DNA of 64,000 nt from Caenimonas koreensis DSM 17982 (GCF_009646335.1 NZ_WJBU01000002.1:1-64000); one strand, 5' to 3'; shown: positions 19,802-29,287, counted from the first letter of the stretch. The notes: generated from the sequence alone by a model not told the origin. Translations and numbers: made by a program.

Positions 19802-19833
19802 AAAAAAAAGCGGCCGCACAAGGCGGCCGCTTT
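19802..19833 (-). terminator. Rho-independent terminator after the lipoprotein gene
   Basis: The stem AAAGCGGCCGC/GCGGCCGCTTT with a 5-base loop is followed on the minus strand by a run of eight T. It separates the lipoprotein gene from gmk. Confidence 0.88.
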
Positions 19834-19853
19834 GCTCGCAATGCCAAACCGGG

Positions 19854-21023
19854 TTACGGCGTGAGCGGCGCGCCATTGATCGTGGCGGAGGTCATTTCGA
19901 TGGTTTGCGGAGCGGTTCCGCCTGCCAGGCTCTTGAGAAGAATGCCCTTGCCGTAAGCCAGCCACGAGGTTGTCACGGTGTCGCCAGAGGTGTACTCGAA
20001 CTTGCACGCGTTGAACGTGCCCGCAGGGACCGTCACCGGTTCATTGCCGAGATATTTGACGGTGGTCGTCGAGTTGTAGGGCAGTGTGGTGACCTGGTCC
20101 GGGCCAAAGCCCGTGTGAACCGTCGTGGTCGTGGTGCCCGTCATCGTCGCCGAGGCCGACTGCCCCGCAAACAGCGAATAGCTCGGATCGATGTAAGCCG
20201 GCACGTTCACTGTCTTGATGGTCGTCGTGATCGTGAACGGAATGCTTGTGGTCGCCGTGGTCACGATGCCGTACGTGTGGACCGCGCTGCCAATGACACG
20301 CGTATAGGCGGTTCCGGAGGTATTGATCGCGACAGTACCGGCAATGGTCGTGTGCGACCCGGTCGTCACCACCGTGCTGGCGCGGGCGGAATAGCCTTCG
20401 TACGTCGTCACCGGGCCGGTGACCGTGTCGACAGTCTCGTTTCCACCGATCGTTCCGTTGTAGGTGTAATTCACGACAAGGTGCGTACCTTCTGTGTCGG
20501 CCAGCACCAAGTCGTAGCAGGCGCTTGACGAGGCAGGTGCCGGCGTCGGTGCCGGTGTGGGGGCGGGCGTCGGAGCCGGCGTCGGTGCCGGCGTGGGTGC
20601 GGGGGTCGGCGCCGGCGCGGGGGTGATGTAGTTCGTGATCGGGCCGGCGTAGAACAGATCCGTGCCGAACATGCCGCCCGTGACGTACACGGCCATGTAT
20701 TCCCACTGCCAGCCTTGCTCGATCACCACGCCGAGGTACAAGCCAGTCTCAGGGTAGTAGCGGTAGGCGAAAGGGCCGATGGTGCCGGTGACCTTGGGGC
20801 CGGGGAAGTAGCCAGCCAGTTGCTCTTCGGCATAGGCGAACAACTGTTCTGCCGCTTGTGCGGGCGTCACGTCCTGCTGGGTGGCCAGCACCTTCGCCTT
20901 GGCCCGCAGCGCGCCGATGGCCGCCAGCGGTGTGGCTTGCGCCGGTGCGGGATCGCTGCCGCCGCCGCACGCTGCCATCAGCGCAGACAGGGCCAGCATG
21001 GTGAGTTTCCGGTTCGTTTTCAT
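19854..21023 (-). CDS. Lipoprotein with Pro-Thr-Ala-Pro linker, function unknown
   Basis: The 389-residue protein has a lipoprotein signal peptide ([20 protein letters not shown], Cys at residue 19) and a Gly/Ser-rich post-cleavage stretch. A small N-terminal globular domain follows (~residues 30-130, [12 protein letters not shown]), then about nine (T-P-A-P) units as a flexible spacer (~135-165), then a beta-rich C-terminal domain. No family is recognised. It is probably outer-membrane anchored, with the C-terminal domain held away from the membrane by the linker. It is monocistronic with its own terminator and a possible upstream operator. Confidence 0.8.
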   Translation of the reverse strand: MKTNRKLTMLALSALMAACGGGSDPAPAQATPLAAIGALRAKAKVLATQQDVTPAQAAEQLFAYAEEQLAGYFPGPKVTGTIGPFAYRYYPETGLYLGVVIEQGWQWEYMAVYVTGGMFGTDLFYAGPITNYITPAPAPTPAPTPAPTPAPTPAPTPAPTPAPASSSACYDLVLADTEGTHLVVNYTYNGTIGGNETVDTVTGPVTTYEGYSARASTVVTTGSHTTIAGTVAINTSGTAYTRVIGSAVHTYGIVTTATTSIPFTITTTIKTVNVPAYIDPSYSLFAGQSASATMTGTTTTTVHTGFGPDQVTTLPYNSTTTVKYLGNEPVTVPAGTFNACKFEYTSGDTVTTSWLAYGKGILLKSLAGGTAPQTIEMTSATINGAPLTP

Positions 21024-21057
21024 AGCAACTGCATCTCCATGTCCAAGAAGAGCCAGA

Positions 21058-21077
21058 TCGTAACGGCGTAGTTACGA
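21058..21077. promoter_or_regulatory. Inverted repeat upstream of the lipoprotein gene
   Basis: Perfect 7-bp arms TCGTAAC/GTTACGA are separated by 6 bp and centred about 45 bp upstream of the lipoprotein start on the minus strand. The spacing (13 bp centre to centre) could suit a dimeric repressor. The assignment rests on symmetry and position only. Confidence 0.35.
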
Positions 21078-21152
21078 GTCCTGCAAGACTTGCGCCGGAG
21101 TGATGGGTGATGCCCCCCATGATCGCGGGGGTGCGCAGACGCTAATTCGGAA

Positions 21153-22094
21153 CTATTCGATGTTTTGGACCTGCTCGCGCATCTGCTCGATCAACACTTT
21201 CATGTCTACCGAGATGCGTGTGAGCTCAAGCGCGGCAGACTTTGATCCCATCGTGTTGGCTTCGCGGTGCAGCTCCTGGATCAGGAAGTCGAGCCGCTTG
21301 CCGACATCGCCGCCTTTCTTGACCAGCCGCTCGATCTCGTCGAGGTGCGAGTCCAGCCGCGTCAGCTCTTCCGCAACGTCGATGCGGATCGCGAAGGCCG
21401 TCGCCTCGCTCAAGGCGCGGTCTTGCGCTGCCTCGGGCAGCGTGGCGCCGTCGGTCAGGGCCATCGCTTCTTTCCAGCGGTCGAGAAAGCGGTTGCGCTG
21501 CTGCTCGACCAGTTGCGGAATCATGGGCTGCGCCTGTTTGGCCAGCGCGCGCAACTGCTTGAGGTGGCCGAGCAGCATGCTTGCCAGCCGCGCGCCTTCG
21601 CGTTCGCGGGCCGACATCAATTCATCCACCGTGCGTGTTGCCAGCGCAGTGAGGGTTTCCCCCCAGTCGATATCCACAACACCTTCGGAGGCGCTCAAGC
21701 GGACGACATCGGCCACGCTCAGCGCGCGCGCATCCGGGATCCAGCTGCGCACGTGGTCCTGCACGGTGTTCAGGCGTTGCAGCAGGCGCGTGCTGGGCTC
21801 GCGCACGGTGTCGCCGCCAGGGGTTTCGATGCCTGCGCGCACTTCGACTTTGCCGCGCTTCAGGCGCGCCGCGATGATCTCGCGCAGCTGCGGCTCGTAC
21901 GGCCGCAACTCGTCGCCGAGGCGGAAAGTCAGGTCAAGAAAGCGGCTGTTGACCGAGCGGATTTCGATGCCCAGTCGGCTTGGGTTCGCGCCGGTGGAAG
22001 CGCCCGGTGTTGCGCCTTTGCTATCCGATGCGCCAGTCGGCGGCGAGGCGCTTTGCTGCGCGCTTGCGTAGCCGGTCATGCTGTAAACTGGCAT
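21153..22094 (-). CDS. yicC: YicC-family endoribonuclease
   Basis: The 313-residue protein opens with the family signature MPVYSMTGYASA and contains EIRSVNSRFLDLTFRL (~residue 42), KRGKVEVRAG, and the C-terminal HLDEIERLVKKGGDVGKRLDF and LIQELHREANTMGSKS. YicC proteins act in RNA turnover. It is about 25 residues longer than typical because of a Ser/Gly/Pro/Thr-rich insert near residues 12-38, between MTGYASA and the first conserved strand. The start at 22094 places MTGY near the N-terminus, as in the family. It is divergent from the kinase gene. Confidence 0.92.
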   Translation of the reverse strand: MPVYSMTGYASAQQSASPPTGASDSKGATPGASTGANPSRLGIEIRSVNSRFLDLTFRLGDELRPYEPQLREIIAARLKRGKVEVRAGIETPGGDTVREPSTRLLQRLNTVQDHVRSWIPDARALSVADVVRLSASEGVVDIDWGETLTALATRTVDELMSAREREGARLASMLLGHLKQLRALAKQAQPMIPQLVEQQRNRFLDRWKEAMALTDGATLPEAAQDRALSEATAFAIRIDVAEELTRLDSHLDEIERLVKKGGDVGKRLDFLIQELHREANTMGSKSAALELTRISVDMKVLIEQMREQVQNIE

Positions 22095-22163
22095 TGAGGT
22101 GTCTTCAATCGAACGGTCGTTGCGGGGTTGCAAGAATAACCCTTCCGCAGCCGCTCGCTACAT

Positions 22164-23174
22164 ATGTCCAAGGTCAAACCAGCGCCGCTTCCGCCTGACA
22201 CCGTGATCGGTGGCTATCGAGTCGTGCGCAAGCTGTCAGCCGGCGGCTTCGGCGTGGTGTACCTCTCGGTCGACAACGAAGGCCAGCAGGTCGCCGTCAA
22301 GGAATACCTGCCTGCCTCGCTAGCCACCCGCTCCCCCGGTGAGCTGCTGCCGCAAGTGCAGCCTGAAAAGCTCTCGCTTTATCGCCTGGGCCTCAAGAGT
22401 TTCTTTGAAGAAGGCCGCTCCCTCGCACAGATCTCGCATGCCTCCGTGGTGAGCGTGCTCAACTTCTTCCGCGAGAACGAAACCGTTTACATGGTGATGA
22501 ACTACCTGGAGGGCGCCACCCTTCAAGACTTCATCATCACCGCGCGTGAACTCAAAAAGCAGAAGGTCTTTCGCGAATCGACCATCCGCTCGCTCTTTGA
22601 CGAAATCCTGCGCGGCCTGCGCATCGTGCACCAGCACAAGATGCTGCACCTGGACATCAAGCCGGCCAACATCTTCATCACCGACGACAACAAGGCCGTG
22701 ATGATCGACTTCGGCGCCGCACGCGAAGTGCTGTCGAAAGAAGGCAACTTCATCCGCCCGATGTACACGCCGGGTTTTGCCGCGCCTGAGATGTATCGTC
22801 GCGACTCATCCATGGGCCCGTGGACCGACATCTATGCCATCGGCGCCTGTATCTACGCGTGCATGCAGGGCTACCCGCCCAACGATGCGCCGCAGCGGCT
22901 TGAAAAAGACCGGCTTGCACTGGCGCTGTCGCGCCTGCGCGGTGTCTATTCAGACAACCTGATCGAAGTGGTGGAGTGGTGCATGTCGCTCGACCCGCTG
23001 TCGCGCCCGCAGTCGGTGTTTGCGCTGCAAAAGGAGCTCAGCCGTGAGGGTGAGCGCCGCTACACCAAGCTGTCTGTCGGCGAGAAGATGCGCCTGCAGT
23101 TCGACAACATGGTGTCTGACACCAAGAAGAATGTGCGCAAGGCCACCGGCTTTGGCAATGTCAAGGCCAAATAA
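22164..23174 (+). CDS. Ser/Thr protein kinase (Hanks type, non-RD)
   Basis: The 336-residue cytoplasmic kinase has a glycine loop LSAGGFGVVY (~residues 24-33), the ATP-anchoring Lys in VAVKEYLP, catalytic loop HLDIKPANIF, DFG loop MIDFGAAR and the activation segment end GFAAPEMY. The residue before the catalytic Asp is Leu rather than Arg, which makes it a non-RD kinase, a class usually not regulated by activation-loop phosphorylation. There is no transmembrane or PASTA domain. The phosphatase gene follows after 18 bp, so they form a writer/eraser pair. Substrates are unknown. Confidence 0.92.
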   Translation: MSKVKPAPLPPDTVIGGYRVVRKLSAGGFGVVYLSVDNEGQQVAVKEYLPASLATRSPGELLPQVQPEKLSLYRLGLKSFFEEGRSLAQISHASVVSVLNFFRENETVYMVMNYLEGATLQDFIITARELKKQKVFRESTIRSLFDEILRGLRIVHQHKMLHLDIKPANIFITDDNKAVMIDFGAAREVLSKEGNFIRPMYTPGFAAPEMYRRDSSMGPWTDIYAIGACIYACMQGYPPNDAPQRLEKDRLALALSRLRGVYSDNLIEVVEWCMSLDPLSRPQSVFALQKELSREGERRYTKLSVGEKMRLQFDNMVSDTKKNVRKATGFGNVKAK

Positions 23175-23192
23175 GAATCGCGGAGACACCGA

Positions 23193-24098
23193 ATGAAATT
23201 CTCCGTCTTCCAGATCAGCCGCCGCGGGGGCCGCGAGAAAAACGAAGACCGCATGGGTTACTGCTACACGCGCGAGTCCGGCCTGTTTGTGCTGGCCGAT
23301 GGCATGGGCGGCCACCCGGAAGGTGAAGTTGCCGCGCAGCTCGCACTGCAGACCATCTCGGCCCTGTACCAGAAGGAAGCCAAGCCGATCGTGGCCGACG
23401 TGAATGAATTCCTGTCGGTTGCGCTCATGGCCGCGCACCACCAGATCATTCGCTACGCCAGCGAAAAAGGCATGCTCGATACGCCGCGCACCACGCTCGT
23501 CGCGGCGATCGTGCAAGGCTCGTCAGCCACATGGGTGCATTGCGGTGATTCGCGCCTTTATGTCGCGCGCGGCAATGAACTGCTCACGCGCACACGCGAC
23601 CATTCGTACCTGGAGCAGCAAAGCGGCTCGGGCGTGGTGCGGCTCGACCGGATCAACCGCAACATTCTTTTCACGTGCCTGGGCTCGCCCACCAAGCCGG
23701 TGTTCGACATCACCGGGCCCGTCGCGCTGCAGCAGGGCGACAAGATCCTGCTGTGCTCGGATGGCTTGTGGGGCAGCATGACCGATACCGAGATCGTGCG
23801 TGACTTGAGCGCCAAGCCCGTGTCGGAGGCCGTACCTGACCTGGTCGAAGCTGCCCTGCGCAATGGCGGCGAGCACAGCGACAACGTCACCGTGATCGCG
23901 CTCGAATGGGAAACCCCCGACACATTCGAGTCCACACGCGGCATCTCCACCGACAGCATCATGGACGGCGTGTTCGCCTCCACCATCCAGGCCGGCGTGC
24001 TCGACACGATGGTCGAAGACCTCGATGACGCCGCCATCGAGCGGTCCATCGCCGAAATCAATGAAGCGATCCGCAGGTCTGCTGCGCGAAAAACCTGA
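23193..24098 (+). CDS. PP2C-family Ser/Thr phosphatase
   Basis: The 301-residue protein carries the metal-binding motifs of PP2C/Stp phosphatases: [10 protein letters not shown] (~residue 16), [12 protein letters not shown] (~35), [13 protein letters not shown] (~117), [12 protein letters not shown] (~190), and [14 protein letters not shown] (~230). The last ~65 residues form an extension after the catalytic domain ([20 protein letters not shown], then acidic helices), which may bind the kinase or a substrate. It is coupled with the upstream kinase and probably reverses its phosphorylations. Confidence 0.92.
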   Translation: MKFSVFQISRRGGREKNEDRMGYCYTRESGLFVLADGMGGHPEGEVAAQLALQTISALYQKEAKPIVADVNEFLSVALMAAHHQIIRYASEKGMLDTPRTTLVAAIVQGSSATWVHCGDSRLYVARGNELLTRTRDHSYLEQQSGSGVVRLDRINRNILFTCLGSPTKPVFDITGPVALQQGDKILLCSDGLWGSMTDTEIVRDLSAKPVSEAVPDLVEAALRNGGEHSDNVTVIALEWETPDTFESTRGISTDSIMDGVFASTIQAGVLDTMVEDLDDAAIERSIAEINEAIRRSAARKT

Positions 24099-24105
24099 GA
24101 AATCC

Positions 24106-24834
24106 ATGATCGAATTTGAACGAAGCGGCAGCCGCGCCGCAGACCAGCTGCGCCCCATCCGTATCACGCGCGGCTACACGATCCACGCCGAAGGCTCGGT
24201 GCTGATCGAGTTTGGCAACACCAAGGTGCTGTGCACCGCATCCGTCGAAGACAAGGTGCCGCCCCACAAGCGCGGCAGCGGTGAAGGCTGGGTCACTGCC
24301 GAATACGGCATGCTGCCGCGCTCGACGCACACCCGCAGCGACCGTGAAGCCGCCCGTGGCAAGCAAAGCGGCCGCACACAGGAAATCCAGCGCCTGATCG
24401 GCCGGTCGATGCGCGCGGTGTTCGACCTGAAGGCGCTCGGCGAACGCACGATCCACCTCGACTGCGACGTGTTGCAAGCCGATGGCGGCACGCGCACCGC
24501 CGCGATCACCGGCGCGTTTGTCGCGGCGCAAGACGCCGTGGGCACGCTGCTCGCCAGCGGCAAGCTCGCGGCTTCGCCCATCATCGGCCCGGTGGCGGCC
24601 GTGTCGGTCGGCATCGTGCAGGGCGTGCCCTTGCTCGATCTCGAATACATCGAGGACGTGAGCTGCGACACCGACATGAACGTGGTGATGACGGGCGCCG
24701 GCCATTTCGTCGAAGTGCAGGGCACCGCCGAGGGCGTGGCCTTCACGCGTGACGAGATGAACGAGCTGCTGCGCCTGGCTGAGAAGGGCATCACCGAGCT
24801 GGTGGCGCTGCAGAAACAGGCGTTGTTGGGCTGA
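24106..24834 (+). CDS. rph: Ribonuclease PH
   Basis: A phosphorolytic 3'-5' exoribonuclease that trims tRNA 3' ends. The start [20 protein letters not shown] at 24106 gives the standard 242 residues; the frame extends upstream into the phosphatase gene. Family motifs: [67 protein letters not shown]. All look intact. It lies 7 bp after the phosphatase stop and probably belongs to the same operon. Confidence 0.96.
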   Translation: MIEFERSGSRAADQLRPIRITRGYTIHAEGSVLIEFGNTKVLCTASVEDKVPPHKRGSGEGWVTAEYGMLPRSTHTRSDREAARGKQSGRTQEIQRLIGRSMRAVFDLKALGERTIHLDCDVLQADGGTRTAAITGAFVAAQDAVGTLLASGKLAASPIIGPVAAVSVGIVQGVPLLDLEYIEDVSCDTDMNVVMTGAGHFVEVQGTAEGVAFTRDEMNELLRLAEKGITELVALQKQALLG

Positions 24835-24836
24835 GA

Positions 24837-24872
24837 GCCCCCACCCTAGCCCTTCCCCAGAGGGGGAGGGGA
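24837..24872. repeat. GC-rich dispersed palindromic element
   Basis: A C-run/G-run element (CCCCCACCCTAG, CCCTTCCCCAGAGGGGGAGGGG) can fold into a hairpin in the rph-rdgB gap. Closely related elements occur between urtA and urtB at 62966-63069, so it is a dispersed intergenic repeat of this genome. Confidence 0.75.
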
Positions 24873-24883
24873 CAATGCAGCCC

Positions 24884-25483
24884 ATGAAACTCGTTCTTGC
24901 TTCCAACAATGCCGGCAAGCTTGCGGAGTTGCAGGCGATGCTGGTGCCGCTCGGTGTTGAACTCGTGAAGCAGTCTGACCTCGGCATTGGCGAGGCCGAT
25001 GAGCCGTATCGCACCTTCGTTGAAAACGCATTGGCCAAGGCGCGTCACGCTGCGCAGGGCAGTGGCCTGCCTGCACTTGCAGACGACGCGGGCTTGTGTG
25101 TCGACGCCTTCGGCGGCCTGCCAGGTGTGGACACGGCCTACTACGCAACGCAGTTCGGCTACGAGAAGGGCGACGACAACAATGTGCGTGCGCTGCTCGA
25201 ACAGCTCAAGAACCAGCCTGATCGCCGCGCCGCGCTGGTCAGCACGCTCGTCGCCGTGCGCACGCCCGACGATCCGGAGCCGCTCATCGCGGTGGGCCGC
25301 GTCGCCGGCCTCATCGCACAGGAGCCCGTCGGCACACATGGCTTCGGTTTCGATCCCGTCATGTATATCCCCGAATTCGGCCAAACGTTTGCCCAGCTGC
25401 CACCGCAGGTGAAGAACGCGAACAGCCATCGGGGCAAGGCCGCCCGGCAAATGATGGAACTCATTCGCGAGCGCTGGCTGTGA
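24884..25483 (+). CDS. rdgB: XTP/dITP pyrophosphatase (RdgB/HAM1)
   Basis: Hydrolyses non-canonical purine nucleoside triphosphates to keep them out of DNA. The start is MKLVLASNNAGKLAELQAML (ATG 24884; an ATG nine bases earlier is possible). Motifs: SNNAGK nucleotide-binding loop, ENALAKARHAA, ALADDAGLCVDAFGG, GFGFDPVMYIPEFG and a final SHRGKAARQM. It has 199 residues, the normal length. The stop overlaps the GTG of hemW by 4 bases, implying translational coupling. Confidence 0.96.
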   Translation: MKLVLASNNAGKLAELQAMLVPLGVELVKQSDLGIGEADEPYRTFVENALAKARHAAQGSGLPALADDAGLCVDAFGGLPGVDTAYYATQFGYEKGDDNNVRALLEQLKNQPDRRAALVSTLVAVRTPDDPEPLIAVGRVAGLIAQEPVGTHGFGFDPVMYIPEFGQTFAQLPPQVKNANSHRGKAARQMMELIRERWL

Positions 25484-26697
25484 TTGCGATTCAGCCCGCA
25501 GGTGGCGACGCCGTGCGCGATGTCAGCCACTACCTGCGCCCCGGGCTTTTGCAGCTGGCCGCACTGCCGCCGCTGTCGCTCTACATTCACCTGCCGTGGT
25601 GCCTGCGCAAGTGCCCGTACTGCGACTTCAATTCGCACGAACTGCAGCCTGACGATGTGCCGCACGCGCGCTACCTCGACGCACTCAACGCCGACCTGGA
25701 AGCCGCGCTGCCGCTCATCTGGGGCCGGCCCATTCACAGCATCTTCATTGGCGGCGGCACGCCCAGCCTGTTTTCGCCGCAAAGCATCGACCGGCTGCTC
25801 GGCGACGTGCGCGCGCGCCTGAAGCTCGCGCCCGACTGCGAGATCACGATGGAGGCCAACCCCGGCACCTTCGAGAAAGACCGCTTCCGCGCATTTCGTT
25901 CAGCGGGTGTCACGCGCCTGTCGGTCGGCGTGCAGAGCTTCAATGATGCGCACCTGCAGGCGCTCGGCCGCGTGCACGACCGCGCGCAGGCCATCGCAGC
26001 GCTCGAAGAAGCCGCCGCGTCGTTCGATACCTTCAACCTCGACCTGATGTACGCGCTGCCAGGCCAGACAATGCAGGACCTTGAGGCTGACCTGGCTCAG
26101 GCGCTTGCGCTCGCGCCGCCGCACCTGTCGGTCTATCACCTGACGATCGAGCCGAACACCTACTTCGCCAAGTTTCCGCCACGCATCCCGGACGACGACC
26201 TGGCCTACGCCATGCTCGACCGCATCACTGAAGCAACCGCTGTTGCAGGCATGACCCGGTATGAAGTGTCGGCCTATGCCAAAGAAGGCCACCGCTGCTG
26301 GCACAACACCAACTACTGGCAGTTCGGCGACTACCTCGGCATTGGCGCGGGTGCGCACAGCAAGCTGAGCTTTGCGCATCGCATCGTGCGGCAAGTGCGC
26401 TTTCGTGAACCGCGCCTGTACATGGACAACGCGCTGGCTGGCCACGCACTCGCCCAGGACGGTGATGTGGCCCGGGCCGAACTTCCGTTCGAATTCATGC
26501 TGAACGCGCTGCGCCTGAAAGACGGCTTCACTTTCGCGCAATTCACCGAACGCACTGGCCTGCCGCTGGCCATGATCGAGCCACAATTGCAGCTGGCGCA
26601 GGCCAAGGGCCTCGTCGAGCGCGATCTCGGTGGTGTGCGTGCGAGCACGCGCGGCTTTGATTTCCTCAGCGACCTTCAAGAACTCTTTCTCGCCTAG
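25480..26697 (+). CDS. hemW: Radical SAM heme chaperone HemW (HemN-like)
   Basis: The 405-residue radical SAM protein has the cluster motif CLRKCPYCDF (CxxxCxxC) near residue 41, followed by IFIGGGTPSLFS, ITMEANPGTFEKDRFR and RLSVGVQSFNDAHLQALGR. HemW hands heme to respiratory enzymes and lacks the fourth Cys typical of true HemN; here too the residue after the third Cys is Asp. The GTG start overlaps the rdgB stop. Confidence 0.93.
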   Translation: MIAIQPAGGDAVRDVSHYLRPGLLQLAALPPLSLYIHLPWCLRKCPYCDFNSHELQPDDVPHARYLDALNADLEAALPLIWGRPIHSIFIGGGTPSLFSPQSIDRLLGDVRARLKLAPDCEITMEANPGTFEKDRFRAFRSAGVTRLSVGVQSFNDAHLQALGRVHDRAQAIAALEEAAASFDTFNLDLMYALPGQTMQDLEADLAQALALAPPHLSVYHLTIEPNTYFAKFPPRIPDDDLAYAMLDRITEATAVAGMTRYEVSAYAKEGHRCWHNTNYWQFGDYLGIGAGAHSKLSFAHRIVRQVRFREPRLYMDNALAGHALAQDGDVARAELPFEFMLNALRLKDGFTFAQFTERTGLPLAMIEPQLQLAQAKGLVERDLGGVRASTRGFDFLSDLQELFLA

Positions 26698-26704
26698 TCT
26701 CACG

Positions 26705-28183
26705 ATGAATCTGCTCGAGCCCGTCCAGCGCCAGGTGCGCGCCTATCCTGAACGGCCTGCCGCCATTCATGACGGGCATGTGCTGACGTACAAAGAGTTG
26801 TGGAGCCGCGTGCGCTCGGCATCCGCGCACCTGCATGCGCATGGGATACGGCGTGGTGACTGCGTCGCCATTTCCGGGCTGCTGCCGCGGGGCCGGCTGA
26901 TTCTGTTCATGGCGCTGTGGCGTATCGGCGCGAGCCCGATCAGCGTGCAGGCAATACTGCCGCGCGCGCAGCGCGACGCGCTCTTCGCGCAGAGCAAGGC
27001 CGTTGCGTGGGTGGCGCGTGAAGTGGTGGAAGAAGAGGGCAACGCGCCGCGGCGCATCGCGCCGGATGACCTTCTGACCTCACCCGCTGAAGGCGAAGTG
27101 CCACCGCTCGACCATGAAGCAGACAACCTGGTGTGGCGCATTGCGCTGTCGTCGGGCACAACGGGCACGCCCAAGTGCATCCCCTGGACGCACGCCAGTG
27201 CCGCGCATATGCAGCGGCTGTTGACCAACATCTTTCCGGCCGGCCCGCGCGAGCGGCTCGCCATCGTCGTCGACCTGAATATCGGCCTGGCGATCGGCCA
27301 TTCGATGCAGCAGTTGCAGGCAGGCGGCACGGTCATCTTCCCCAAGACGCTCGACGCGGTCGACGTCAGCGCGTGCATGCAGCAAGACGCGCCCACACGC
27401 GTGCTGACCACGCCGTCCATCGCCAGTGCGCTCGCCGCCCACCTTGTCGCACTGCCAGACAAACCCGCATTTCCAAGCGTGCTGTCGATACAGATCGGCG
27501 GCGGCGTACTGGTGCCGAAGCTGCGCGCGCGGCTCGAGCGCCTGGTGTGCCCCAACGTCACGGTGATCTACGGCTCGACCGAGATTGGCACCACGGCCGT
27601 CTGCGACCCGGCCACCTTCCTTGAGCAGCCTGCGGCCACGGGGCGCATCATTCCCTGGGTTCAAGCGCAGGCGCTCGACGAGACGGGTGCCGTCTTGCCG
27701 CCGGGCCAGATCGGCGCGTTGCGCTTTCGCGGGCCGGACATGGCAACCCATTACCTCGGCAACCCGCAAGCCAGTGCAGCGGCTTTTCGGGACGGCTGGT
27801 ACTACCCGGGGGACAAAGGCAGCATCGATTCAAACGGTGTACTCGTGCTCGGCGGCCGCACCGACGACGTGCTGAACCTCAGCGGCCTGAAGCTCGATCC
27901 GCTGGTCGTCGAAGCCGTGCTCGACAGCCATGAAGCGGTCGCCGAATCAGCCATCACCACCTATCGCGATGCCGTCGGTGCCGACGTGCTGGCGCTGCTC
28001 CTGGTGCCAGCGCCGGGCCAGCAGGCGCCTGACGTGGCCACCTTGCGCAAGCACCTGAAGGCGCAGGCCGGCATTCACTATCCGTTGATCCACGTCGTGC
28101 CTGTCGCGCAACTGCCGCGCACGCCCGCCGGCAAACTCGCCCGCGCGGAACTGCCGGCCATCGCCAAGGCCGCGCCCCTATGA
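26705..28183 (+). CDS. AMP-dependent acyl ligase (ANL superfamily)
   Basis: The 492-residue adenylate-forming enzyme is predicted to activate a carboxylic acid as its AMP ester. The P-loop motif IALSSGTTGTPK is near residue 153, the core motif YGSTEIGTT near 290, the ATP-binding GWYYPGDKG near 362, the hinge GRTDDVLNLSG near 384, and the C-terminal lysine loop RTPAGKLAR near 480. The substrate is unknown. The stop overlaps the following Bug-type gene by 4 bases (ATGA), so the two are translationally coupled, and the binding protein may bring in the acid that this ligase activates. It is a distant paralogue of the ligase at 43255-44709. Confidence 0.88.
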   Translation: MNLLEPVQRQVRAYPERPAAIHDGHVLTYKELWSRVRSASAHLHAHGIRRGDCVAISGLLPRGRLILFMALWRIGASPISVQAILPRAQRDALFAQSKAVAWVAREVVEEEGNAPRRIAPDDLLTSPAEGEVPPLDHEADNLVWRIALSSGTTGTPKCIPWTHASAAHMQRLLTNIFPAGPRERLAIVVDLNIGLAIGHSMQQLQAGGTVIFPKTLDAVDVSACMQQDAPTRVLTTPSIASALAAHLVALPDKPAFPSVLSIQIGGGVLVPKLRARLERLVCPNVTVIYGSTEIGTTAVCDPATFLEQPAATGRIIPWVQAQALDETGAVLPPGQIGALRFRGPDMATHYLGNPQASAAAFRDGWYYPGDKGSIDSNGVLVLGGRTDDVLNLSGLKLDPLVVEAVLDSHEAVAESAITTYRDAVGADVLALLLVPAPGQQAPDVATLRKHLKAQAGIHYPLIHVVPVAQLPRTPAGKLARAELPAIAKAAPL

Positions 28184-29154
28184 AACTGCTCCGCATGAAA
28201 CTGCACCTGCTGCTCGCCTGCTCGCTCGGCCTGACCGTCGGCGTCATGGCCACGCCCGCCATCGCCCAATCCGACGCCCCGATCAGGCTCGTCGTGCCCA
28301 CCACCGCCGGCGGGCCACTCGACGTGGTCGCACGAGTACTGGCAGGTGCCATTGCGCGCAACACCAAAGAGACTGTCTTTGTCGAAAACCGGCCGGGGGC
28401 GGGCGGCGTGATCGGCACTGACTACGTGGCGAAGGCGCCGCCTGATGGCCGCACGGTGTTGCTCATGTCCGGCTTCGTCGTGACGAACACGGTGCTCTAC
28501 AAAGTGGCGTACGACCCGATGCGCGATCTCGTGCCCGTGATCAAACTGGGCAAGGCGAGCATGGTGATGCTTGCGCGCAAGGGCCTTGAAGCGCGCGCGC
28601 CGCAAGACCTGCAGCGCGCTGCGGCCGCAAGGCGCGGCGGCCTCAACTGCGGGGCGCCACCCGGTGAGATGGCGCTTGCCTGCGAGCAGCTGAAGCAGGC
28701 GCTCGGCGGCGCGGTGGTCACGGTGCCTTACCCTGGCGTCGCACCTGCGGTGAACGCGCTGGCGGCCGGGCAGATCGACGTCATGCTCGCGCCTTACGAC
28801 GCCGCTGTGCCGTGGGCCGATGGTGAACGCATCCTGCCGATTGCCACCACCGGCGCAGCGCCCTTGATGGCGCCTTTCGACCGCCTGCCGCAATTGCGCG
28901 AGACCTGGCCCGGCTTCGTGGTGGACGGCATGATTGGCATCATGGCGCCGGCCGGGACCCCGCCTGACGTGGTGCGCCGGCTCAACCGTGATTTCGCGCT
29001 CGCGTCGAAAGACCCGAAGATGCGTGAGCTGATGCTCGCGCGCGGCAGTTCGGTCGAGGAAGACACCTCGCCGGAAAAACTCGCCAGTGCATTGGCCGAC
29101 CGGCTTGCGTATTACCGCCGGCTTGCCCAATCGCTGGGCCTCAAGCCCGAGTAG
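28180..29154 (+). CDS. Bug/TctC-family periplasmic carboxylate-binding protein
   Basis: The 324-residue protein has a signal peptide ending near ATPAIAQS, then the Bug-family core: IRLVVPTTAGGPLDVVARVL, VFVENRPGAGGVIGTDYVA and PAGTPPDVVRRLNRDF. These proteins capture small carboxylates for tripartite tricarboxylate transporters and are heavily expanded in Burkholderiales. No membrane subunits (TctA/TctB) are adjacent, as is common for orphan Bug proteins. It is coupled to the upstream ligase. Confidence 0.9.
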   Translation: MKLLRMKLHLLLACSLGLTVGVMATPAIAQSDAPIRLVVPTTAGGPLDVVARVLAGAIARNTKETVFVENRPGAGGVIGTDYVAKAPPDGRTVLLMSGFVVTNTVLYKVAYDPMRDLVPVIKLGKASMVMLARKGLEARAPQDLQRAAAARRGGLNCGAPPGEMALACEQLKQALGGAVVTVPYPGVAPAVNALAAGQIDVMLAPYDAAVPWADGERILPIATTGAAPLMAPFDRLPQLRETWPGFVVDGMIGIMAPAGTPPDVVRRLNRDFALASKDPKMRELMLARGSSVEEDTSPEKLASALADRLAYYRRLAQSLGLKPE

Positions 29155-29211
29155 TTCCATGAATGCTGCATGCGCAAAAAGGCATGCATGCATTGTTTGC
29201 ATGGTCGGCGT

Positions 29212-29228
29212 TGCAAATGGCATTTGCA
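29212..29228. promoter_or_regulatory. Perfect palindrome upstream of gdhB
   Basis: TGCAAATG G CATTTGCA is a perfect 8+1+8 inverted repeat lying 60 bp before the gdhB start. The flanking 29165-29205 carries several GCATGC/TGCATG elements that can also pair with each other. This is a candidate operator for a dimeric regulator of glutamate catabolism. Confidence 0.5.
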
Positions 29229-29287
29229 CCACCGCGCCCGCAAGCCTAGAGTCGTGGCCTCGATAGAACAACAACGAGGTTGCCTCC

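Noticed and set aside
24837..24872. The GC-rich hairpin after rph as a rho-independent terminator
   Set aside because: No T-tract follows, and the next genes (rdgB, hemW) continue closely. A dispersed repeat explains it better.
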